A DNA stretch of 64,000 nt from Gnomoniopsis sp. IMI 355080 (taxonomy: Eukaryota; Ascomycota; Sordariomycetes; Diaporthales; Gnomoniaceae), in the NCBI GenBank assembly GCA_027946555.1, contig JAPEVC010000073.1:87250-151249 (forward strand), in the 5' to 3' direction. Position 1 is the first letter of the stretch, and each line of letters opens with the position of its first letter. Both the position numbers and the translations under genes were made by a program. A model generated the notes under the pieces. It searched no databases and had not been told where the DNA came from. It saw nothing but the letters and a program-made list of their open reading frames with translations. Shown here piece by piece: positions 11,942 to 23,800 of the stretch.

Positions 11942-12737
11942 GGTTGTAACTGCCATATGTTTCTGCATTTTGATGGTACCATTCTCACTCTTTTTATGAG
12001 GCAACAGACCATGCCGTAGTGTTGAGCAAATATAAAAATCAGCCAAACACACTTGAGGGGGGGGGGGGGTCTCTTAGAAACACCCGGCAATATCGACCGT
12101 GCCTTCGCCTCTGTGACGGCACAATGGACGTCCACTAGCAGAATCTCGATAGTGTCGCATCCTGTGATTGATCTGAAACAGAGTCAGTCTAAAGAGAAAG
12201 AACAAGGAAAGCAAGAGGGTCTCGTCAAATTCCTTGGTGTCTGGTTAGTGTCGCAGTTGGACTACGAATTATACAATATTCACATGGATCATAGGCGAAG
12301 ATCACATTGGTAGAGATTCCTTTTGGTCCATCCCCTGTCCACATCAAGGCCTCGTACTCCATCTGTTGGCCGTTGACAGCGATGGGCCATAGAGAGTCAA
12401 CGAGTACACCGAAGACGGCACCACAAATTGGACTCTATAGTGACTTGAGTCTTTGCATGGCATCTGCGGTGTAAGTAGAATATGGGCGCGTTTTAAGTTG
12501 TGATATTCTGAAGTTGGGAACTTGTAGGTTTAGAGGCAAGCTTCTACTTTGGGACGCTCCCTTCTGTCTCATCATGGTCAACTAGCTCAAGAGATCTGAA
12601 AGGTTTTCTCTCATAAGCAATCTAAGCGCTCAGGCGAGCAATATGATGCTGAGAATGAACGAGTATATTCATCGTGATGCTCACTCCCCACGAGCTTAAA
12701 CAACGACAATTCGTCAACATATTGTAATCTGCCGAGC
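11942..12737. other. intergenic with a 13-G run
   Basis: A homopolymer of 13 G residues lies at 12057-12069. No gene was recognised between the tRNA and the viroplasmin-domain gene. Confidence 0.45.
12057..12069. repeat. poly-G tract (13 nt)
   Basis: Thirteen consecutive G residues. Simple homopolymer of unknown significance, prone to length error in sequencing. Confidence 0.9.
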
Positions 12738-13290
12738 TCACATACTCGCTCTCGCCATCTCTGTGACCAAGCTTTCAATCTTCTCATCCTTGATTCCAAC
12801 GTTTTCAGCTGTTGCCTTGTCTTGGCTCCAAAGTTGGTTGTTTACAGAATCTAGGCTGGCATGAGCATGTTCTGCCGTTGCGTGCGACTTGTAAGTCGCA
12901 CCTGAGTATCCCTTCACTTGAGCTTGGACATCACTATACTATCGTTTAGTATATCGTAGCCAAGTGCTATCTGGAACGATCAACTCACCTATATCTGTCG
13001 TAGACGCCACGTTCCCGACCATTTGCTACAGAATAGAATTCAGAAGGTCCATCATTATCACTTCTCCGTGTTTTCGGACCATCTAGGGACGATGTCATAA
13101 AGTGAAAGGTTCTGCAATCGTTCTCCTGGGCCTCCATATGTATTAAGAGCCAATCTTTGGCGTCCGCGAAGGTGTTGAAGCCTTTATATCGATTGTTCGG
13201 AACATGGACCACTTGTGAGCTTGCGTCAGACCTAAGCCCACTCTCAGTGAGATGTTCGTCGATTAGAGCAGCTCGTTGAATCCTCACCAT
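12738..13290 (-). CDS. RNase H1 N-terminal (viroplasmin-like) domain protein, 5' end uncertain
   Basis: The 3' exon is 12738-12933. It joins the exon ending at 12989 through an intron (12934-12988) with donor GTGAGT and a CTAAA-type branch. Across the join the protein reads EFYSVANGRERGVYDRY then SDVQAQVKGYSGATYKSH. This is the classic domain that binds RNA/DNA hybrids at the N-terminus of eukaryotic RNase H1. Upstream, VPNNRYKGFNTFADAKDWL matches the second half of another copy. Only 165 residues follow the first in-frame ATG at 13290. The same frame stays open to 13626 without an ATG, so an upstream exon carrying the first half of copy one is likely. No RNase H catalytic domain follows, and the gene ends with a short helical tail. 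Confidence 0.68.
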
Positions 13291-14225
13291 GATGTTGTAA
13301 TACAAGGGGGACCACGTCCTTTTTTGATGGCGTAGAAATGCTTCCGTTCTCGCGTCTTTTTCGGCATTTTGGATTACAAAAGGCAAATTTTTCGGTAAAT
13401 AGTGATGACCAGCAATCGTGGTGAGGCAAAGATGTGAGAAGAACCATGTAGCGAGGGAAATCGAATGGAATAAGCTGTCTGCGGGGCGAGACACATCTTT
13501 TATGCAGTCGATGTGAGCATTCAAGGTTCGTACTGGCCCAGCTCTGTGCGCAGTGCTGCCTATTGACTGCCCCTCCGCTCGAGTTGGGCCTCCTGCATGC
13601 GTATCGCCTGGAGGATTATGACCCAATATGCTGTTCCGGTCAATCTAAGATGTGAACGAGACGCATGGCAGGGGATTCTGACGCCGTTGTCCAGTCATTG
13701 GCCAGTAGAGCGCCATACCAGAAATAGTTGGTTTATACCTACATGTACTCGCTTACTAAAGGCAATCGCTGGATATATAATTACATTTTGAACATGCTGT
13801 AATGTCACTTGCATCCTCTATTCCATTTGAATTTGGAGATATTGCGGAACAACCCACCCCCCCAATCTACAAGATTGGAGAGCGCAGCGGGGAGCCCAGC
13901 CTCTCTATTTCAGCACCCGTAGACCGTAGCGGGAGCGGCCAGACCTTACCTGAATACACACGGCCACACGGCAAATAAAAGCCTGCATGTGGGCTTGATG
14001 TATTGTACTCGATATATGACCAACAAATGACTGTAAAGCAAGCATGTAGCGTCAGAATGTGTCCGAGCATCGATACGGAGCTGACTGTGATTTGAGAGAC
14101 TCGAGAAAAGTTGTAATCTTGGAGGAACGTGGCATGCCAAAAGCCAAATGCGGTCTGTCCTAGGCAGCCAGAGTTGCTCTTGTCTGGTATGCTGCATTCG
14201 CATGAACCTTTACTAGTTTTTGAAA
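13291..14225. other. probable 5' part of the viroplasmin-domain gene, then intergenic
   Basis: The minus-strand frame is open from 13290 to 13626 and may include coding sequence with an unplaced intron. Beyond about 13630 nothing convincing was found before the FAD oxidase gene. Confidence 0.35.
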
Positions 14226-15503
14226 TTACAATCGGGCTGTATGGATAGATTCAGCATCCTTCAAGTCAGCCACATTTCCTGTCCGCCAGCTGACGTTGCC
14301 ACTCGCATCGTTGCCCTCCTTCCATCTCCACTGCGGAATGTTCTGGACACCTTGCTCGAATACATCCTGGATGAAACGGCCAATTGTTGGCAGGTACTTG
14401 AACCCATGACCAGAATCTCCGCTGGCAACAATCAAACCCTGTGTTCCGGGGACAAAGTCCAAAATGAAGTCCGAGTCGGCCGAGTCTGCAATCCAACAAA
14501 GGTGTTTGCAAACCAAGCGTTGTTCGGCGAGCTCTGGTAGCGCTGCACGCAGCAGCTTCGTGATTCTCTTCTCATCCTCCAACGGTATCATGTCATTGTT
14601 TTGCGGTGGAAACGAGTGAGTCGATCCGTGAAGTGGTGTTCGGTTTGTATATCCTGCTCCTGACGAGCAGAGCTTCAGCTGCAGGGTCTCCCGGTCTGGC
14701 TCAAAGAAGAACCCGAGATCCCTCGCATATGTCACGGGAATACCCATCAGCCGTTTGGCCTGCTCTGCATTGAGCTGTATGTGCGCTACACAGAGGGCTT
14801 TTGCCACAATCTGACGCCCGATCTGCGGGAGCAGAGAAGCCAGGCAAGCGCCAACGGTGATGATCACTGTATCTGCTGAGAAGTTCTCGCCAGAGTTCGT
14901 CTTCACGCCAACACATCTCTTGGCACCAGACTCTTTCATTTCGTACAAAAGTTCTATCACGGTCTGGCCACAACGGACCACAACTCCCATTTCGACCACA
15001 GCCTTGTGAATAGACTTTAGCGCATTCGCCGAGTGGGCATAGCCGGCGAAGCTGTTGAAATAGCCAACCCAGCCCTCCATCGGCCCACTCAAGGCTGGCG
15101 CCACGGCATAGATGTCCTCTCTTGTTTGGACAGGAGTGATTTTCCCCTTCCATGCCGGATGTGCTTCGACGCTTTTAAGACTCTTCGCCAGAGATTTCTT
15201 GCTCTTTTCGGGGGCTTCAGCAGAGTTAGCGAGCAGATAGCCAACTTGGTGGTAATGTGGTGCGAAAACGGGATCAGTGGTCCATTTTGCCATGGCCTCA
15301 AGTGCCAGTCCGGTATAGAATGGATCCTCGTATTCAGCGCGGATGATCTTATTCAAATCATTGGCGGCAGAAAGAGGAGAGGGAATGGCACTACCAGTCT
15401 CGAGTATGGTGATGGATCTGTAACCTGAACGGGCCATGCTGTAGGCTGTGGAGAGCCCGAAGGTCCCAGCGCCTATGATGAGAATTTGGGCGTCTCGATT
15501 CAT
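14226..15503 (-). CDS. FAD-dependent amadoriase / sarcosine oxidase-family enzyme, peroxisomal
   Basis: This single exon of 425 residues has its ATG at 15503. The dinucleotide-binding motif IIGAGTFGLSTAYSMARSGY starts at about residue 9. The segment HLCWIADSADSDFILDFVP followed by VASGDSGHGFKYLPTIG near the C-terminus is typical of fructosyl-amino-acid oxidases and monomeric sarcosine oxidase. In those relatives the Cys of the CW pair carries the covalent flavin. The reaction would be oxidative removal of an N-alkyl group from a secondary amine, releasing the amine and H2O2. The last three residues are ARL, a fitting PTS1 signal for peroxisomes, where catalase removes the peroxide. It is divergent from the Zn2Cys6 gene, with a shared 0.73 kb promoter. 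Which amine it oxidises (glycated amino acid, sarcosine or other) is not decided. Confidence 0.9.
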   Translation of the reverse strand: MNRDAQILIIGAGTFGLSTAYSMARSGYRSITILETGSAIPSPLSAANDLNKIIRAEYEDPFYTGLALEAMAKWTTDPVFAPHYHQVGYLLANSAEAPEKSKKSLAKSLKSVEAHPAWKGKITPVQTREDIYAVAPALSGPMEGWVGYFNSFAGYAHSANALKSIHKAVVEMGVVVRCGQTVIELLYEMKESGAKRCVGVKTNSGENFSADTVIITVGACLASLLPQIGRQIVAKALCVAHIQLNAEQAKRLMGIPVTYARDLGFFFEPDRETLQLKLCSSGAGYTNRTPLHGSTHSFPPQNNDMIPLEDEKRITKLLRAALPELAEQRLVCKHLCWIADSADSDFILDFVPGTQGLIVASGDSGHGFKYLPTIGRFIQDVFEQGVQNIPQWRWKEGNDASGNVSWRTGNVADLKDAESIHTARL

Positions 15504-16232
15504 TGTGCGAAGTGAATTGATATAAAGACGAACTCGAAGCTGAACAGTGAATCAATGTCGGAAGATTCAATTACTATTCGATCATGAATAAATGCAATTC
15601 TATAATTTGATCCTTCTGGAATGTTTATACGATTTAGTAGCCAAGCGATTTACAAGTTTGGCGAACCGATGTCGGCCATTTCGTTCAACTCCGGCCCAAA
15701 TATCCGGTCGTCTGTCCAACTATCACCGGCTAGTATTGTAATATTAATGAATGGTCTTGAGTTAGCAGAGTGATCATCAAGTATAGAGCTCTCCTACAAC
15801 AAGTCGAAATTTTGCTTCCTACATAAACGTACACCGAGAAACCCGCCCATAAGGGCTCGGAACCTTATCGTGTACGCCGGTAGCCACCCCCCTTCTATAG
15901 TTCGCTCGATACGGGCTTCCTGCATTGCATGGTCTATCAGCTCCCATGTCTATTTTACCTAAGGACTCCTCATTCCTCACTGCGTACCATAAGCTCGATA
16001 CGGGCTTGCTTCGGTGCTTGAACGGCATCTGTGTCAAAGAATCCCGTTTCCTGATTGCGGACCGGTCTATCAACGTCCCGTAATGGCCTGATTGTCTTAT
16101 CAACTCACTGCGGCTCAGCGGGTGTTCCCGTTATTCCCACTTTACACTGCAGCGCAAAGTGCAGAGTTGTACATTGGCATCCGGAAAATCAGTCTGCGGG
16201 TGCGCACAAGGCTCCATATTGCGCTGGAAACG
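15504..16232. promoter_or_regulatory. divergent promoter with a repeated 15-bp element
   Basis: This 0.73 kb separates the FAD oxidase (-) and the Zn2Cys6 regulator (+). The element GCTCGATACGGGCTT occurs twice in the same orientation at 15904-15918 and 15993-16007, 89 bases apart. Each copy carries a CGG triplet, the core usually read by Zn2Cys6 proteins. A third, looser similarity (CGGACCGGTCTATCAAC) follows near 16060. The regulator encoded next door is the obvious candidate to bind it, but that is inference. Confidence 0.4.
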
Positions 16233-17989
16233 ATGCCAGGTGACCGGCGGCGCGTGGGAGGCGAGACCCGTGTCCGAAGCGGCTGCTGGAGATGTCGCGG
16301 TATGTAGATTCCATGTTGTAGCATGACTCAAATTCACGGGAATTCTTCACTTTCAGTTTTGCTAATGATTGCTAGAACGCCGCGTCAAGTGCCCAGAGCA
16401 AAGACCCGTCTGCAGTCATTGCCGAAGGTTGGGCCTCAAATGCGGTTATGACTTCCGATTGACTTGGAAAAAGCCACTGCTTGTGAGCAACGAAGCAGAA
16501 GCAATGGTGAAACAAGTAGTTGAGCCCAGTCTGCGACCTCTTGGTTGTATGTTTCTTAACACAACACTGGACAATTTTGAAAGTCATTCCCGCACTAAGA
16601 GAGTCTCGGCCAGCCTGGGACTTACTGATCATTGCGGACATCCACCTGGGCATATCAGGAGCTACCCGCTTCCCAATGCTCCAGTGTCATTTTCAGTCCC
16701 GTTGGGGATCATGCCGATACAGATTTCATGTAGAGAGACACGTCTACTACACTACTTCGCCAACTTCATTGCGCCAAAATGCGCCGTGAGCACCGGAACT
16801 AATCCGTACCTCGAATTGGTGTTACCAATCGCGACCAGATCACCGTGTGGTCCGCTCTTCAAAGTCATCATGGCCGTGGCATCTACTCAACTACACAATC
16901 TTGGACACGGCCAAGAAGAAGTCTTTACTTGGGAAATTTACGGCCTTGCCCTGAAATCACTGAGAAATTATCTTGTTGGGAGTCAGCAATCCCCCGAAGA
17001 GACAATCACTACTACGCTGATGATGACTTTCCTCGAGGTCAGTATTCTTCGAACTAATGGCGCCCATTCACATCTGCACGATATGTCAGATTCGCGGGCG
17101 CGTACAGGATAAATCAATGCTGAGCCTAATCTAGATACTTCAAAGCTGTTCATCTTCGTGGATCGCACATGTCAGCTATGGCATTGAATTTCTTGTGTCT
17201 CACGATACACTGAAGATAGAGAGTCCAACCCTGTACCAATTTGCCACGACTTGGTTCCTCACTCATAATATACTCGCGGCAACGGCCTGCAGGTCGAACT
17301 TTATGCTTCAGGACTGCTCTGACCTCCTTGATAGTACGGATGAACATTACATCCATGCCCTGACCGGTTGTTCGAAATTACTCCTCCGTCTGCTTATAGA
17401 CATCACAAATCTTGCAGAATCCAGTCCCTCAAAATCGACAACCTCGCAGGATTCATCAAACGGAGTGACGTCGCGCGAGAGCGCGAATGTCGTTTATCAC
17501 ACAGAGCCTTACGAGAAGCGCAAGCGTATTCTTGAACAACAGCTTCACAAATTTCCCCTTGCAACACACGCTGGTTACAAGGCATTGCTGCAGGAAGAGC
17601 GAGATATTGCAGAACTCAAACGCCTTGCCACATTGATGTACTTTTATGCCAGGGTAGATGAATCCGGTCCTCACGAGAGGCACATGTGTCAACTGACGGA
17701 CATGATTTTGAAACTCGTACCAATTATATCCCATAGGACGAATACCCTCCTCTGGCCGCTTTTCATCGTTGGTGCTCTTGGGGTGCGACCCGAGTCAGAC
17801 GAAGATCGAAAGCTGGTATTGGGAACCCTGGACAATCTTCAAAAGACCCGGCAGCTTGGATGCGTCAGGAAGGCCCGAAATCTCATAGAAGAAGTCTGGA
17901 AAACCAGAGACCTGTACAAGGAAGGTGCTACGAAAGGCTGGTCGATTCTAGAAGAGACCTGCATGTACAGTAATGTCAGTCTCGCTTAA
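16233..17989 (+). CDS. Zn2Cys6 fungal transcription factor
   Basis: Exons are 16233-16299, 16376-17037 and 17135-17989, giving 527 residues. The zinc cluster spans the first intron: CWRCRE joins RRVKCPEQRPVCSHCRRLGLKC, giving the full C-x2-C-x6-C-x6-C-x2-C-x6-C pattern. The GAA codon is split G|AA at the splice. The second join reads MTFLE-ILQSCSSSWIAHVSYG, which matches the usual middle region of the fungal-specific factor domain. The C-terminus is rich in helices with no further motif. The first in-frame ATG (16233) lies 20 residues before the first zinc Cys. It sits inside the oxidase-permease-oxoprolinase block, so a pathway-specific regulator is the simplest reading. It converges on the permease gene, 106 bases apart. 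Confidence 0.9.
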
Positions 17990-18095
17990 CAAGTGCTACA
18001 GTCACCTGCTCCAGAGTAATTTCATATACTGCAACTCATGTTATTATCGGTTTTGCGCTCATTCAAGAACCAAATACGCGAATGGCGCCTCGAGT

Positions 18096-19888
18096 TTAAT
18101 GAGTGTATCGGAAATTCTCCTGATTTTTGTCCGTAACATCGGCGAAACCCTCCACCACGTTGTTGAATCCCTCCGGCTTGCCATACTTCTTGTCCTTGTT
18201 CTTATTATCAATTGCAACGACAGCAAAGTAAACCAACAAAATCAGTATAGAGATACAATAGCAAACAAGCATCGCAACGACACCGCCTGTGTACTTGGGG
18301 GCCTGATTGGAAATGAACGTCTGGGGTCCTATCAAGTTACCAGCAGCGTATCCTATCGTCACAAGGCTGAAAGCTATTGACTTCTTCGTCTGACCAGCCG
18401 TGTTGGCCTGCGGTAACGAGATTCCGATCACATAGGGTGCTAAAAATGTATGTTAGCTGACTGTGTTCAGGTTAAAAGGGCGTCTGCGCGTATACTTACG
18501 CCAGTAGAAGTACATGAAATACAAGCCGACCAACTGCCCTGCCACGCTTGACTGCGGTAGACCATACACGAGGGCTGTACCAAAGATGGGGAGCAACAGC
18601 GCAATGCAAGCGACGATAGTTCTCCTGTTATGCCAGCGGCTGGCGATGTAGCTAAAGAACCAAGCACTAGAAGTTGCTAGGACGCCAAAGGGCATGGTCA
18701 GCAAGCTAGCGTTGATGTCGCTGAAGCCAAGGTTAGAAATGATTATGGTTCCGAAAGCTTGCAGTCCGCCGTTTGGAATGTTGATTGCAACGTTGAAAAT
18801 GAAAATCAACCAAATCTTCACGTCCAGGAGTGCCTCTGAGACTTGTTCCCACTTCCAGACCTTGTTGTGAATGCCAGTCCTGTTCGAGGCAAGTCGCTCT
18901 ACAGCCCAGAATTTTTCTTCTTCTGTGAGAAAACGGGCATTCATAGGGCTATCGGGAAGGGCTGTAAAAAGAAATAGCGAGTATAAGACGTTGATGACCC
19001 CTGTCATGAGGTAGAGATATTGCCATTTCTTCAGTGGGGCAGAGTCAGGAATTTGACCCACTACCCATGCGAAAAAGCCATTGAAAATGGATGAGAAATA
19101 TGCGAAGATGACTTGCGAAAGAAGCTTCGTTAGTATGAACACCACTGAGCGGTCTGTGGGTGATCAATCTCACTGGCGTTCCTCTGAGGCTGTTCCTCCT
19201 TCTTGTAAAAGCTAACGACGAGCATGGTCAGGCTTGGGGTGATGGCCGATTCGATAAAGCCCATGAGGAATCGAAGTACCATGAACCCCGCCCAAGAATG
19301 GCAAGCCGCATACAATGTAGTCAGGATAGACCAAAGCAAAGATGCAACGCAGAGAAGCTTTCCCGGAGGCACTCTGTGGACGAGCCATGTTGTGATTACA
19401 TATCCGCACAGTTGCTGTGTGCTAGTCAGCTTTTCCCTGCCATGTCAAACATGTTGGGATACGTACACCAAGAGGCAAGATACTGCCGAGCCAGCTGTAC
19501 TCTTGTCCATGCATATGGTTGTCTGTCTGAACCCCGTACAAAGAAGCTGTCCCAATTTCGACCTTATCTACGGCTCCGAGCGTGGCAGTGAACAAAAGCT
19601 ATTCCGGATCATCGTCAGGAGGTAACTTGTAAGTTAACAGCACAAGGTTCTTACCAAAGGAATCATCCACGAGTCAATTTTCCTTAGGAGCTTTTTCTCC
19701 CTGTCCGGCGTCAAGGGCGCATATTGTCCAGCATTGGCATTGGCCAGATATTTTGCGGCTTCATCAAGGGTGCTGTCGTCCGTACTTTTGGCTACAACAT
19801 CTTCTACTTCGCCCTGACTTTGAGACGTGACAGGGTGGATTGCTGCATGCTTTGTGCCTGGTGGCACGCTTGAATCCTCTGTGGACAT
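18096..19888 (-). CDS. Dal5-like MFS anion:cation symporter (allantoate permease family)
   Basis: Coding segments on the minus strand are 19888-19655, 19598-19467, 19414-19174, 19111-18500 and 18439-18096, giving 520 residues. The four introns are 52-62 nt, and the third has a perfect ACTAAC branch. Family features include DSWMIPL at the start of helix 1, VDKVEIGTASLYGV, LGSILPLGQLCGYV, HRVPPGKLLC and the ending YVIGISLPQANTAGQTKK. These are typical of the anion:cation symporter family whose yeast member Dal5 imports allantoate and ureidosuccinate. The N-terminus of about 60 residues is polar and cytosolic. It diverges from the oxoprolinase gene across a 0.97 kb spacer and converges on the regulator. 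The substrate is probably a small nitrogenous carboxylate related to the oxoprolinase substrate. Confidence 0.9.
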
Positions 19889-20859
19889 CTGCTGAGAGGA
19901 AAGCGTGACAGTAAGAGATGGCCAAAGTGGGAGCAAAGCAATGATGCCAACAAAGGTTTAGGCGTCGTAGAATTAAGACAGCAGAAAGCAGTGAGAAATA
20001 CTTTGGGTAAAGCCAAGATATTATTTTGATGTCAGCAAGGCGTGCCACGGTCCCCGGGCCGATGTTTCGTAGGCTTCGATAATCACAGCACTTTGTGATA
20101 GGCGTATCAAAGATTCCAGATTATACCCCTGATATCATCGCAATCTTTGCTACAAGGGCTGCAGGCTAGATTGCGTCGCTTACCTAGGTATGCCCCAAAG
20201 TCAGGATCCAGCGGGCGAAGCGAGCTTGAGAAGCAGCTTCCAACGGACAGATTGATAGAAAATGTTACTTGGGGAAGCTCGAATCGACGTCCTCATCCAA
20301 TAAGCAGGTAGACGGGTGCTAACAGGGGTTGTCTTTGCTCCCTTACCTCAGATCCAACCACTATCTTGAGGAGGTAGACAGTATCAGGATGGCTACAGCG
20401 GAGCCTGGAACAAAGTGCCGGCCAAGATTTGTGGAGTATCTGGCAAGACTGTTGGACAGAATTTAGTCTGACTACTCAAAAGCCCGATATGCATCATAAT
20501 GCAAGCCGCCGAATATGCAACAAGCATGCCCTAATGCCATGTTGCCGGCGCCGGGGTTCAGATTCGCACCCAGTCAGATGCCGATCTTATCTATCTGTCC
20601 CGGCTGCTGTCGCATATGCACCATCTCGTCGTAGTGCGGGTAAGTCGAATCGAGGGACCTGTCACGAGGTGACGAGTGCCGCCTGTGCAGCGATCACGGA
20701 GTCTTCAAAGAAGAAACCAGAAGTGCCTGCTTAGTATTGGCGTTTTGAGTAGTTTTCTATAATTGACATGCCACGCCCATGCCTTAAAGGACACCCGCGA
20801 TAGTGTATTCCACAGGTGCTCTGTTTGCTGTCTCACTACGTCCTTGATTCATATTCAAT
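19889..20859. promoter_or_regulatory. divergent promoter with several GATA-type sites
   Basis: This spacer lies between the permease (-) and the oxoprolinase (+). HGATAR sites, the binding core of AreA/NIT2 nitrogen regulators, occur at 20078-20083 and 20096-20101, at 20253-20258, and on the reverse strand at 20587-20592 and 20591-20596. Chance alone would give about three in this length, so the enrichment is modest. A perfect TACCTAGGTA palindrome lies at 20181-20190. Confidence 0.35.
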
Positions 20860-23800
20860 ATGGAAAACAATACAATCCCAGTCACTGGGCTGGCGAAAAG
20901 CGTCAAGTTTGCGATAGGTATGTGGTTCGGCATCCGTGATTTATAAATCCTGCCAGTGATTGGCGGCTTACACCCCCCAGATCGCGGCGGTACCTTCACC
21001 GATGTTTGGGCTTCAGTGCCGGGGCAAAAAGATGTCGTTCTCAAGCTTCTTTCTGTTGACCCCGATAATTACGATGACGCTCCGTCTGAGGGAATTCGGC
21101 GGGTGTTAGAAACAGTGTCTGGGCAACCGATCAGCCGTCATAGTCCTATACCAAAGGACCTCATTAGTTCCATCCGCATGGGTACTACAGTTGCAACGAA
21201 TGGTGAGTTTGAATCAAGGCTCAACTTGTGCGCAACTCAAAACTGACAGCTCATTGAACCAGCTCTGCTCGAGAGAAAGGGTCGGCGCCATGCGTTTATA
21301 GTAAGCCAGGGCTTCGGTGACCTCATTGAGATAGGGCACCAATCCAGGCCGAAGCTTTTCGAGCTCGGTATCAAGAAGCCAGAGCTCCTTTACGAAGAAG
21401 TGGTCGAGATATCGGAGCGGATTACTGTGGAATGCTTTGACGAAGATGCCACAAACTCCCGTCCGGCCCCCAAAGAGGCCCCCGGCCTTTTCGTTAAAGG
21501 AATCACGGGCGACATACTACGTATCATACGACCTCTGGACGAAGAGGAGGTGAGAAACAAGCTTACCGCTTTGAAGTCCAGAGGTATTGATACTTTGGCG
21601 GTTTGTCTTGTGCATTCGTACCTTTATCCAAATCACGAGGAAAGAGTGGCCGAGATTGCTAAGGGTCTTGGCTTCAACCACGTTTCGATCTCATCAGAGG
21701 TCGGTGCAAAGATGGTCAAGATGATATCCCGCGGAAGCTCAGCTTCGGCAGATGCCTATTTGACTCCAGAGATTGTCCAGTATGTCAATGGGTTTGCTTG
21801 CGGGTTCGAAGGCGGCAACCTCGACGGTGTCTCCTGCGATTTCATGCAGAGCGACGGAGGACTTGTGAGCCACAAAAACTTTAATGGCCTTCGAGGTATT
21901 CTGAGTGGCCCTGCCGGTAAGTGTCGCAATATGTTCCTGCATACCTTTAGCCGCTTGTTGATACATGTTTCTAGGCGGGGTCGTCGGACACGCTCGTACG
22001 TCTTACGATGGCCAATCTCCCATTGTTGGTTTCGACATGGGCGGCACCTCTACGGATGTCAGCAGATATGGCGGATCATTTGAGCATGTCTTTGAGACTG
22101 TAACGGCGGGCGTCTCAATCCAAAGCCCGCAACTGGATATCAACACGGTCGCCGCCGGCGGTGGCAGCATGCTTTTCTGGCAGAATGGCATGTTCAAGGT
22201 TGGCCCAGAGGTGAGGACAATCGCTTGTTCCTTTCAGACTTCCAACAAATTTAGCAGACAGCTGCTGACAGATTCGATGATCAAAGAGTGCTGGAGCGCA
22301 TCCTGGTCCTGCATCTTATCGCAAAGGGGGCCCGTTGACAGTCACGGATGCCAACCTCTTGTGAGTCGAACTTGGTTACTTAGCGCTCTATCAAAACGTC
22401 TCACTGACATTTCCCAGCCTCGGACGACTAGTTCCCGAGTACTTTCCGTCGATTTTCGGCGCCGATGAGAATCTCCCACTTGATTCAAACATAGTGGCAG
22501 AAAAGTTCACAGTGCTCGCTGATCAGATAAATGCTGACACGGGACGAGAAATGACTCCAGAAGAAGTCGCCTACGGATTCATTGACGTAGCTAACGAGGC
22601 TATGTGCCGGCCAATCCGGGCCCTCACTGAAGCTCGAGGCTATGAAACAGCGCAACACAATCTGGCAACCTTTGGGGGTGCCGGCGGGCAACATGCTTGT
22701 GATATCGCAGCCAAATTGGGCATCCGTCGAGTGGTGATCCATAAATACTCCAGCATCCTCTCGGCCTACGGTATGGCACTTGCAGAGGTCGTACAAGAGG
22801 CCAGAGAGCCTAGTTCGGAAACGTTGGGACAAGACGCTTTACCTCGATTGGAAGAGAAGCTAGGTGTTCTCAGGCATAAAGCAACCGAAGGTTTGCTTTC
22901 TCAAGGGATCCCCAACTCATCAATTGTGCACGAGGAATACTTGAACCTGCGCTACCACGGCACTGACACCAACTTTATGATCCCACGACCCGAAGATAAT
23001 GACTGGGTGTCTGCTCTAGAGAAGGAGCATTATCGAGAGCTCTCTTTTACTTTCCCCCGGTCAAGAAAGATCTTGGTAGACGATGTTCGGGTTCGTGGGG
23101 TTGGAAAGAGTGAAGAGATCACCAAAGACAATGATACTCTGGTACAAGAACTCAGGGAGCTTGACTTCCAGCCCCAGGTCAAGAGTCACGAGGTACAGGT
23201 GAGTGACCCCTGACCCAATTTCAATTTACGACAAGATTGCTGATAGCTCAACAGAAGGAAGTGTATTTTGCCAACGGCGGACGCCAGCTTACGGGAGTCT
23301 TTCGACTCGATACACTTCAACCGGGGTCAATGATCCCCGGGCCTGCTGTCATCATCGACAACACGCAGACTATTATTGTTGTACCTGGAGCACAAGCTAA
23401 GGTCCTTACATCACATGTTATCATAGACTTGAAACAAGAGACCTCTCAGGATGCTGATGGCGGCGAGCTTGTCGTCGACCCAATCAAGCTAAGCATCTTT
23501 GGACACAGGTTCATGGGAATCGCTGAAGAGATGGGCAGAACACTTCAGAAGACGAGTTTGTCCCTCAATATCAAGGAGCGTTTGGACTTCTCTTGTGCAA
23601 TTTTCAGCCCCGACGGGGAGCTGGTCGCCAACGCACCTCACGTACCAGTCCACCTCGGAAGCATGAGCTATGCGGTCAAATACCAACATCAACTGCATCG
23701 TGGGAAATTGCGGCTGGGCGATGTGCTCGTGTCCAATCATCCAGAATCCGGTGGCACACATCTACCAGGTAAGTTCTCCTCGTCTTCCGCGGGTCTCTTG

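Noticed and set aside
12738..13626. Viral insertion suggested by the viroplasmin-type domain
   Set aside because: The same domain is the normal N-terminal part of cellular RNase H1, and it is spliced here by an ordinary fungal intron. No other virus-like sequence is nearby.
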